Positions 8,096 through 17,100 of a DNA stretch of 62,805 nt are shown in pieces. Source of the stretch: Sphingopyxis sp. LC363 (GTDB lineage: Bacteria; Pseudomonadota; Alphaproteobacteria; Sphingomonadales; Sphingomonadaceae). The translations under genes were made by a program, and so were the position numbers. Every line of letters begins with the position of its first letter. Position 1 is the first letter of the stretch. The notes under the pieces were generated by a model. It was given only the letters and a program-made list of their open reading frames with translations, was not told the origin of the DNA and did no database searches. The DNA lies in contig NZ_JNFC01000017.1 in assembly GCF_000756385.1 (NCBI RefSeq), forward strand, positions 1 through 62,805, in the 5' to 3' direction.

Positions 8096-8840
8096 CTTTC
8101 CGATGCGCCGCTTCGGCCTGACCGCCGTTGCCGCCGTCGCCGCCATGACGATCGTCACCGCCGCCGCGGCGCAATCGATGGTCGTCCGCTCGACCGGCCC
8201 GTCGGCAGCCAAATATCCGACCGGGGCGCGGCTCAAGCCGACTGACAAGCTCACCCTCGTCGCTGGCGACAGGATCGTGCTGATGCAGTCGGGCAAGACG
8301 CGCACGCTGTCCGGCCCCGGCACCTTTGCCGCCACCGGCACGGTGCAGGCGAGCCAGTCGCTAGGCGGCAATGTCAGCCGGATGCTCGCCAAGGGGCCGA
8401 CAATGCGGTCGCGCGGCGGATTTTCGCGCGGCCCCAACGACCCGATCCCCGCCGAGCATCGCGCGCCCAATCTCTGGCTGCTCGACTATCGCGAGGGCGG
8501 GACCTTTTGCGTCATTGATCCCGCGTTGCTGATGCTGTGGCGCCCCAATATGCAAGGCGATACCGCGCTTGAGATCGAAAGCGGCGGCAAGAAGACGACC
8601 GTCGCGATCGTCGACGGCGCCAATTTCCGCAAATGGCCGACCGACGTCCTGCCGGTGCAATATGGCGCCGACTATCGCCTCTCGGGCGGCGGGCTGGCGC
8701 AGCCGGTTACGGTGCGTTTCGCCGCTGTCGAAAACGCCCCCGACACGGTCGAGGGGTCGGTCGACATGCTGATGAGCAAGGGTTGCACACCGCAGCTCAA
8801 CCGCCTCGTCGATACGATGTCGGAAGCGGAGGCGGGTTGA
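8082..8840 (+). CDS. Unrecognised exported protein of the CHAT/TPS locus
   Basis: 252 residues, no family recognised. ATG 8082 is preceded by GGAGAAAG and starts inside the 3' end of the cyclase gene, implying translational coupling. An N-terminal signal peptide (MRRFGLTAVAAVAAMTIVTAAAAQ) predicts a periplasmic location. A beta-rich segment (LTLVAGDRIVLMQSGKTRTLSGPGTF) looks like the small barrel seen in FecR-type or SH3-like domains. A cysteine in GGTFCVID and another in SKGCTP could form a disulfide. Its fixed place between the sensor cyclase and the TPS pair suggests it links sensing to export, but this is only context. Confidence 0.7.
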   Translation: MSFPDFPMRRFGLTAVAAVAAMTIVTAAAAQSMVVRSTGPSAAKYPTGARLKPTDKLTLVAGDRIVLMQSGKTRTLSGPGTFAATGTVQASQSLGGNVSRMLAKGPTMRSRGGFSRGPNDPIPAEHRAPNLWLLDYREGGTFCVIDPALLMLWRPNMQGDTALEIESGGKKTTVAIVDGANFRKWPTDVLPVQYGADYRLSGGGLAQPVTVRFAAVENAPDTVEGSVDMLMSKGCTPQLNRLVDTMSEAEAG

Positions 8841-8846
8841 GTAGAG

Positions 8847-8876
8847 GGATAGGCCGCGATTGAACGCGCCCTATCC
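8847..8876. terminator. Hairpin after the exported-protein gene
   Basis: A 12-position stem with one mismatch (GGATAGG-CCGCG ... CGCG-CCTATCC) and a 6-nt loop starts 7 nt after the stop codon at 8840. There is no T run, so it is a weak terminator candidate or an RNA-stabilising/attenuating hairpin between the regulatory genes and tpsB. The rest of the gap to 9015 shows no gene. Confidence 0.4.
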
Positions 8877-9014
8877 GTCTGATATTATTCCCGGGAAATA
8901 CCGCCTGTCGCGTGGCGGAACCTTCCTTGGGTCGCAATTGGCTCCGCCGGGTTTGCCGGCGGGCCGATGAAATTGGTGCACCGCGATCGGTGCGCCGGAA
9001 CGCAAGGGGTGGTG

Positions 9015-10838
9015 ATGGCCGTGTCGGGGGATGTGGGATTTCATGCGGCCGCGAGGCCGAAATACGCGGCGCTCCGCAGGGCGCTCGCGGGCTCGGCAGG
9101 ATTGATCGCTGCAGCCCTGCCCGCGACCCTGTGGGCGCAGGCGACGCCGCAAATCCCGACGCGCGAAGAAATCCAGCGCCCGGCGCTGCCCTCCGCCATC
9201 CAGCCCGGCGAGCAGATCGTCGCGATCGACGACGGCATCGAACGCGCGCCCTGCCCGCTCGCCAGTCCCGAATTCGCCCAGATCCGCTTCACGCTCCGCG
9301 GGGTCGAATTTTCGAGCGTCGAAGGCATCGACAACGCCCTGCTCGCGCCGAGCTGGTCCGATCGCGTCGGACAGGAGCTACCGATTTCCGCGGTGTGCGA
9401 GATTCGCGACCGCGCTGCAACGATCCTGCGGTCGCAAGGCTATCTCGCCGCGGTCCGCGTGCCGCCGCAGACGATCGGCGACGGCATCGTCCGGCTCGAC
9501 ATATTGTCCGCGCGAATGACGCGCGTCGAGGTGCGCGGCGATGCGGGCGCCAACGAGAAGCTGCTGCAACGCTATCTCTCGCGGCTCGACGATGCGCCGG
9601 TGTTCAATATCGCCGACGCAGAACGCTATCTGCTGCTCGCGCGCGACATCCCGGGCATGGACGCGCGGCTGACGCTGCGCCCCGGCACGATTCCCGGCGA
9701 AGTCGTCGGCGAAGTGACCGTCACGCGCACACCCGTCACCTTCGACTTCAATGCGCAGAATTTCGGGTCGCGCGACGTCGGCCGCTGGGGCGGCAATGCG
9801 CGCGCGCGCTTTGCCGGCCTGACCGGCATGGGCGATCTCACCACGGTCAGCTTCTATGCGACCCCCGATCTCGACGAGCAGAAGGTGGTGCAGGCGTCGC
9901 ACGAGTTCCGCGTCGGCGGCGAAGGGCTGCGCCTCGGCGCCAGCTATACCTATGCTTGGACGCGCCCCGACCTTACCGGCCTGCCGATCAAGTCGAACAC
10001 CCAGATCGTCAGCCTGTTCGGCTCCTATCCGCTCATCCTGACGCAGGCGCGGCGCTTGAGCGTAGGCGGCGGGCTCGACATCATCGATCAGGACATCGGC
10101 CTGACCGGGGTGCCGATCAACGAGGACCGGCTGCGCGTGTTCAACCTGCGCGCCGACGCGAGCTGGATCGACCCCGCCTCGATCGCAGGGCGCGGCGGAT
10201 ATAATCCCGCCGAACCGCGCTGGTCGCTCGCCACCTCGCTCGAGGCGCGGCAGGGCGCCTCCTTCCTCGGCGCCAGCGACGATTGCGGCCCGGGCGGCAC
10301 AGCCTGCTTCCTGCCCGGCGCGGTGCCGCTGACGCGCGTCGAGGGCAAGCCCGACGCCTTTCTGGTGCGCGCCAACGCCCTCGCCGAATGGCGGCCGGCA
10401 AAGCTGTTCACGCTGTCGGCAGCGCCGCGCGCGCAATGGGCGAACGATCCGCTGCTTGCCTATGAGGAATTTTCGGGCGGCAACTTCACTGTCGGACGCG
10501 GCTTCGATCCCGGCACGGTGATCGGCGACAGCGGCGTCGCGGTGGCGCTCGAAGCGCGCTATGGCTCGTTCGTTCCCGCCAATACGAACGCCTTCGCCTT
10601 TCAGCCCTTCGTCTTTTTCGACGCCGCCTGGGTGTGGAACAAGGATACCGCCTTCGACGGACTCGATCCGCAAAAACTCTATTCGGCGGGCGGCGGTGTG
10701 CGTGTCGCGTATGGCAACCTCGGCCGGCTCGACGTCACGCTGGCGGTGCCGCTCAACCGCGGCGGTTTCCTCACCGAAAAACCCGATCCGCGACTGCTCG
10801 TGTCGCTGACCACCCAATTCGGCGTGGGGGCGCGTTAG
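9015..10838 (+). CDS. Two-partner secretion transporter, ShlB/FhaC/HecB family (TpsB)
   Basis: 607 residues. ATG 9015 follows GGGGTGGTG and opens a signal peptide ending near LPATLWAQA. Next come a POTRA region (about 75-250; FTLRGVEFSSVEG, then VEVRGDAGANEKLLQRYLSRL) and a C-terminal 16-strand Omp85-type barrel (LRLGASYTYAWTRPDL; FTVGRGFDPGTVIGDSGVAVALEARYG; final strand ending LLVSLTTQFGVGAR). The GRGFDPGTVIGD stretch resembles the FhaC loop-6 motif. It should export the adjacent TpsA exoprotein. The gap before tpsA is filled by a structured repeat. Confidence 0.93.
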   Translation: MAVSGDVGFHAAARPKYAALRRALAGSAGLIAAALPATLWAQATPQIPTREEIQRPALPSAIQPGEQIVAIDDGIERAPCPLASPEFAQIRFTLRGVEFSSVEGIDNALLAPSWSDRVGQELPISAVCEIRDRAATILRSQGYLAAVRVPPQTIGDGIVRLDILSARMTRVEVRGDAGANEKLLQRYLSRLDDAPVFNIADAERYLLLARDIPGMDARLTLRPGTIPGEVVGEVTVTRTPVTFDFNAQNFGSRDVGRWGGNARARFAGLTGMGDLTTVSFYATPDLDEQKVVQASHEFRVGGEGLRLGASYTYAWTRPDLTGLPIKSNTQIVSLFGSYPLILTQARRLSVGGGLDIIDQDIGLTGVPINEDRLRVFNLRADASWIDPASIAGRGGYNPAEPRWSLATSLEARQGASFLGASDDCGPGGTACFLPGAVPLTRVEGKPDAFLVRANALAEWRPAKLFTLSAAPRAQWANDPLLAYEEFSGGNFTVGRGFDPGTVIGDSGVAVALEARYGSFVPANTNAFAFQPFVFFDAAWVWNKDTAFDGLDPQKLYSAGGGVRVAYGNLGRLDVTLAVPLNRGGFLTEKPDPRLLVSLTTQFGVGAR

Positions 10839-10840
10839 GA

Positions 10841-11098
10841 TCCGCACTCAATTACAGCGGCGTCGAGGTTTGAAGCAAAATGGCCCAGTGCGAGGAGAGA
10901 AGGCGAAGGCATATGTCGATATTTCGAGACTTCTTGACGAAGCAATGGGCCATTTTGATCAAATCCCTTCGGGACGTCCAAATGGCTTCCATCTCGGACC
11001 GAAAGCCGCTTGCAAGGACAACCAGCCCTCGCGGCGCGTCTTTCGACCCGAGCTGTTCGCCATTTGGGCGCCTCGACGCCGCTGTAATTGAGTACGGA
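10841..11098 (+). repeat. Structured operon-internal repeat, copy A
   Basis: 258 bp starting 3 nt after the tpsB stop. The ends (10841-10868 and 11071-11098) pair at 27 of 28 positions (P1). Inside are P2 (10876-10887 with 10946-10957), P3 (10898-10902 with 10930-10934), a short TCCC/GGGA hairpin, P4 (10975-10986 with 11059-11070) and P5 (10990-11009 with 11036-11055). The 202-nt core aligns without net gaps to copy B at 44016-44283 (opposite strand), and paired positions change in a compensated way. Loop sequences such as GGCATATG and GGTTTGAAGC are conserved. A TTG-started 73-codon frame (10870-11091) crosses it. I do not recognise the family. Confidence 0.85.
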
Positions 11099-11133
11099 CC
11101 CTATCCATGACCTTTGCTTCGAGGACGACTGCC

Positions 11134-14100
11134 ATGCGTGCCACCGCCACTGTATCGCCCGTCCACAAAGGCAAGCAGCGCCTGCTGGCCAGTTGCGCGA
11201 TCGCGGCCGGTATCGCTGCGCTTGCCTATGGGGGCCCGGCTCCAGCGCAAGTCGCCGGTTCGGGCAGCTTCGTATCGGGCACCGGCTCGATCGGCAACGA
11301 TGGCGCGACCAACACGACGACGGTGAATGTCGGCGGTACGGAGAGCATCATCAACTGGGTGCCGACCGACACCGCGCCGACCGGCGGCGCGATCGATTTT
11401 CTGCCCGCTGGCGAGAATATGAATTTCGTCGGCACCGGCGACTATACCGTCCTCAACCGCTTCGTGAACGGCGGCAGCGGATCGCTGAGCCGCCAGATCG
11501 CACTCAATGGCACCGTGAACAGCTATGTCGGATCGACCACCGGCCCACGCGGCGGCAATATCTGGTTCTACAACGCCGGCGGCATCCTGATCGGCGCGAG
11601 CGGCGTGGTCAACGTCGGCAGCCTGCTGCTCACGACGAACGACATCGTCACTACCGGCGGCCTGTTCGGCGCGGACGGCTCGATCCGCTTCAACGGCGCG
11701 CCGGGCAGTACGTCGGCGATCACCGTCGACGGCACGATCAACGCCAATATCCTCGGCAGTCCCGGCAGCTCCTATGTCGCGCTGGTCGCGCCGCGGGTCG
11801 TGCAGGCGGGCACCGTCCGCGTTGACGGATCGGCCGCCTATGTCGCTGCAGAACAGGCGAATATCCGCATCAACGGCGGCCTCTTCGACATCGACGTCAC
11901 CGTGGGCGCAGAAGGCGGCAACGCGATCACCCACACCGGCACGACCACCGGTCCCGCGCATCTCGACACCAATGGCAACCAGAGCCGCATCTACATGGTC
12001 TCCATTCCCAAGAATGACGCAGTGACGATGCTCGTCAGCGGCGCGATCGGCTATGACGACGCGCTGTCGGCGCAGGTCGATCCCGACGGTGCGGTGCGTC
12101 TGTCGGCAGGCTACAACATCGTCGGCGGCGAAATCGCCGCAGCGCCCGCCAACGCAACCGCCGCGAACATCACCGCCAGCGATACGCTGTTCCGAAGCAA
12201 CACGGACGCGCACGCCAGCGGCGCCTTTGCCGCCGGCCCGGCGCAGCAATTGCCCGCATCGCCCCCGCCGCTGTCATCGGAAGGTCAGTTCTTCGTCGAA
12301 GGCAGCGGGACTTTCATCGGCGACGCCAGCGCGACGGTTTCGATCGGCGCCAATCAGTCTGGCGGCGCGACGGGAAGCCTCACGGTCCAGTCGGGCGGCC
12401 GTGGCGGCACGCCGGGCAACGCCGCGGTAAACGTCACCGGAGGGACGCTCTCGACGCCCGCCGCGCTCACCATCTCGGCATCGGGCACGCCCGACGCGCT
12501 GACCGGCGATGCGCAGGGCGGCACCGCCAGCCTGACGATCACCGGCGGCAGCGTAAGCGCCCAAGGGGTCACGGTCGAAGCCAATGGCTTCGGCGACCTC
12601 GACGCGGGCGGCTCAAGCGGGAACGGACGCGGCGGCAGCGCCGGCATTTCGGTCAGCAATGCGGGCAGCTCGTTGACCGCCGGCAATATCTTCATCAACG
12701 CGGTCGGAAGCGGGGATAACAGCTTCAGCACCGCCCCCGCCGTCAACGGCAGTGGGACCGGCGGCACCGCCAGCCTGACGGTCGCGGGCGGCGGCAGCGT
12801 CGGACCGGCAACGCTGCTTTCGCTCGACGCGAGCGGGTTCGGCGGTTTCGGCCTGACCCAGTCGGGCGAGGGCACCGGCGGCACCGCGCGCATCGCGGTG
12901 TCGGGCGCGGGATCGTTCCTCTCGGCAACGCAAAGCTTTGTCGACGCGACGGGTGAAGGCGGCGGGAGTTTTGGCAGCTTCCAGACCCAGAATGGCGGCA
13001 ACGGGACGGGCGGCACGGCCGAAATACTGATCAACGCCGACGCAACCTCGGTCGTGTCGCTCGGCAATCTCGGCGCCTTCGGCATCGGGGATGGTGGCAA
13101 CGCCGCCGGAAGCGAAAATACGACCGGCGGCGACGCGCTGGGGGGCTCGGCCAGCTTGATCGTCGAAGGCGGCGTCACAGCGCAATTCACTCAAATCGTG
13201 CTCGACGCGTCCGCGGCTGCCGGAACCGCCACCACCCCCAGCGGCACGACCGGACAGTCGGGCAACGCGCGCGCGAACGATGTGACATTGACCGCGACGA
13301 ACGGGTCCACGATCGACAGCAGCGGCTTCATCAACCTTTTCGCCGTCGGCATGAATCCCTTTCCGTTCAACCCTGCCGGCGAAAATTTCGGAGCGGGCAC
13401 GGGCGGCAATATTGCGGTGGGCGCGACTGCCGGGGGGACGATCACCACCGGCAACCGCCTCACCGCACAGGCGATGGGCGGCAGCATGTCCGACACGACC
13501 CGCCAGAGCGCCGGTGACGGCGTCGGCGGCAATGTCGATTTTCTCGCCGACGGCGGCACGATCCAGGCTGAGGTCTATGACGTCGACGTCAGCGGCAACA
13601 CGGCCAGTGTGACCGGCACGGGCGGCACGGCGCAAGGCGGCACGATCGACATCGTCGCGCAAAATGGCGGGCAATTCGTCTCGACGCTCGACGCGACCAA
13701 CAGCTTCAACGCCAACGCACGCTCGGGCGTCAGCGCGGCGGGCACGGCCGCCACCGGCGGCACTATCCAGCTGATCGCCGACGCCGGCACGATCGACCTC
13801 GGCGTGGGCGCCAATCTCTTTGCCGATGGCACGTCGGGCGGCGCGGCGACCTCCGGCGCGGCCAACCCGACCGGCACCGGCGGCGCAATCCTGATCCGCG
13901 TCGAAGCCGACGCGTCGGACAGCAGCCGCATCGACACGGGCGATCTGTTCGCAGCGGCCGGCGGCCAGACCCAGGCCGAGAGCGAAACACCGCCGGGCGT
14001 CGAAGCGCCCGCCGGCAACGGCCAGGGCGGGACGATGACGGTGGAAGTCGCCGGCGGCACCCTCACCGGCGGCGTCCTGAACCTCTTGGCGAACGGCGCC

Positions 14101-17100
14101 GGCGCGGGCAGCGGAACCGGAACCGGCGGCGCCGCGACCTTCACCCAGACGGGCGGCAATGTTTCGGTCAGCGACATCAGCATCGCGGCCGACGGCGTCG
14201 GCGGTACGGCGCAAGGCGTGTCGGGAACCGGCGTCGGCGGCATCGCGGCGATCGACCTGTCGGGCGGAACGATCACCGCGGCCGACATCACCGCCTCGGC
14301 CAGTGGCGAAGGCGGCATCGGCTTTGCAGGCGATGACTCCGACCCGCTCAACATTGTCGCGAGCGGCGACGGCGGCGTGGGGCGCGGCGGCGCGGCAACG
14401 ATCAGCGTCGGCGGCACGGCGGTCGTCGATGTCAGCGTCATCCAGGCGAATGCGCTCGGCTCGGGCGGCGACGGCGGACAGTTCGACAGCTTCTTCAATG
14501 GGATAGTGGGCGACGCGGGCAACGCGGGCGAGGGCATCGGCGGCGAGGCGACGGTGAATATCCGTGGCGGCACGACGACCGCGAGCAGCGTGATCGCCGA
14601 CGCGTCCGGTATCGGCGGCGACGGCGGCGACAGCTTTTTCTCGAGTAGCGGCGCTCCCTCGACCGGCATCGGTGTCGGCGGCACCGGCGGCACGGGTCGC
14701 GGCGGCACCGCGACGATCGCGCTCGAAACCGCGATCGACGGCGTCGGCGCGGCGAGCAGCGTCGCGTTCGGCTCCGGCGGCGCAGGCGGCGATCACAATG
14801 TCGGCGGCAATGGCGGCGACGGCGTCGGCGGCACGGCGCAGGCGATCGCCACCGGCTTCGAGGCGGGCGACCTCGCGGTCATCATCGATTCGACCGGCAC
14901 AGGCGGCAATGGCGCCGACGGTGCCGACGGGGCGGGCGGCAGCGGCGGAAACGGCACCGGCGGCACCTCGCGCATTGCAGCAGAAGGCGCGGGAGCGAGC
15001 CTGACCGCGGTGCAGAGCAACCTCGTGTCCGGCGGCATCGGCGGCAACGGCGGCGCGGGCGGGCTGGGTTTCAGCTCCTTCCCGGCGGTCGCCCCCGACG
15101 GCGGCGACGGCGGCAATGGGCAAGGCGGCGCGATCGAGATTGCGGCGAACGAAGGCGGGACTGTCGCGCTTGGCCTCGACAGCGGCGGCGATGCCGTCTC
15201 ACTATCGAGCAGCGGAAGCGGCGGCGCAGGCGGCCTCGGCAGCAACAGCAGTTTCGGTGAGGGAAATCAGTCGGGGAATGGCGGCGACGGCGGCGCGGGA
15301 ACCGGCGGGACCGTCCGTTTGATCGCGACCGGCGGGGCAATCACCTCGAACGGCGAAGCGGTCGATATCACCTCGAGCGGCCTTTCGGGCGAGGGCGGCA
15401 GCGGCGGCATCGGCCAGGGTGGCGGCGTGGACGGCGCGCTTGGCATTTCGGGACAGACCACGGGCGGTCGCGTCGTGATCGAAACGGCCGTCGGCGCATC
15501 GGGACCCGGCCAGATCGACCTCGGCCCGACGAGCATCGCGGCGAACGGCGATTTTGCGGGGCGCATCGAATTGCGCGCGGGCGGAAATATCAACTTTGCT
15601 GGCCTTGCCGCCGAGGCCCTCGGGATCGCTGCGCCGACCAATAACGACACCGACACCGCGCTCGCGGGCATCTTCGTTGCGCCGACCGGCGGTACCATCG
15701 CCAGCCAGGGAGACGTCACGCTGACCACCGACGGTTCGATCGGCTTCCATGCCCAGTCAAGCGGCCGGTTCGGGGTCAACGGCGCCCTTGCCATCGACGC
15801 GGGCGACCAGATCGACATCCGCCACGATGCGCGCGAAGGCGACGGTCCGACGCTGCGCGCGAGCGGAGGCCTGACCGCCACCGCGGCAACGAGCATCAGC
15901 GGCGCGCCGGGCAGCCTGATCGCCGCCGACGGCGCGCTGTCGCTGACCACCGACGGGACGATCGGCGTCGACGCCCTCGCCGGCGGCGACATCATACTGA
16001 CCAGCACCGGCGCGACGACCGTCGAACATGCCGAAGCGGCGAATGATTTCAGCGCGAACGCCGCGAGCTTCGCTACGGGGCTCAATTCGATCATCACAGG
16101 GGGCGACATCAGCATCGTCGCGCCGGGCGCGGTCGATCTCGGCAATTCAAGCGCCGGTGGTTTCGTGCAAGTCTCGGGGCAATCGATCGCCTTCAATACG
16201 ATCGATGCGGGCCTGACCGTCGGCCTTTCGGCCAATGGGACGGCTCCGGGAGCGGAGGGGATCAGCGGCGGCTCGATCGCGGCGGGCGGCGATATCAACC
16301 TGCTCGCGAACAGCATCGCACTGACCGGCGCAGTGACCGGCGACGCCTCCTTCTTCGCCTTCGGCACCGGCGGCTTGGTTTCGGTGAACAGCGCCGACGT
16401 CGCCGGCACGATCTCGATCTTCGCGGCCGACGATCTTTCGGGCAGCTTCGTCGCCGGCGGCGACATCTTTCTCAATTCGGACAGCAACATCGATGCGTCG
16501 GCGCAGGCGAACGGCGGCTATGTCGATGGCAACGGTCTCGCCACGGAAGGCAATCTGTTCGTCATCGCCGCGGGCGACGCTGCACTGACCGACAGTTCGG
16601 CGGCGCGCATGTTCGGCGTCAGCGCCGGCGACGGCGCATCGATCGATGGCGGCAGTGCGGGCGAGGACATGCTCATCGTCGCCGGGACGACCGCCAGCCT
16701 GACCGACGTCAGCGTGGGCGACGACCTCACCGTCCGCGCACCCGGGAACATCGACGCGGTCAATGTCAGCGCGACCGGCGCGGGCGCCGACACGCATGTT
16801 CTGGACTTGTCGTCCGGATCGGGCAGCCCGATCTTCACCATCGGCGTCGGCGATGGAAGCGGTGCCGACATCGCGATCACCTCGGCAAACGGCGCGATCG
16901 ACGCCGCGGCGCTCTCGGCGGGCGACGATATATTGCTCGACGCCGCGAACGAAATCGCGGTCAACGGCGCGACCACCCTCGGCCTCGGTACGACCGGCGG
17001 CGACAGCAGCATCCGCACACAGGGCGGCGCAACGACGCTTTCGGACATCGATTCCTTCAGCGACGTCGTCGTCGATGCGGCGGGCCTTGCCAACCTCTCG

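Noticed and set aside
12613..15123. 836-codon open frame antisense to tpsA
   Set aside because: Produced by repetitive GGC/GCC codons on the sense strand; no recognisable protein features and no start signals.
12600..15420. Repeats in tpsA considered as a CRISPR array
   Set aside because: Repeats are degenerate, in frame, of varying length, and encode Gly-rich protein units; there are no fixed-length spacers or cas genes.
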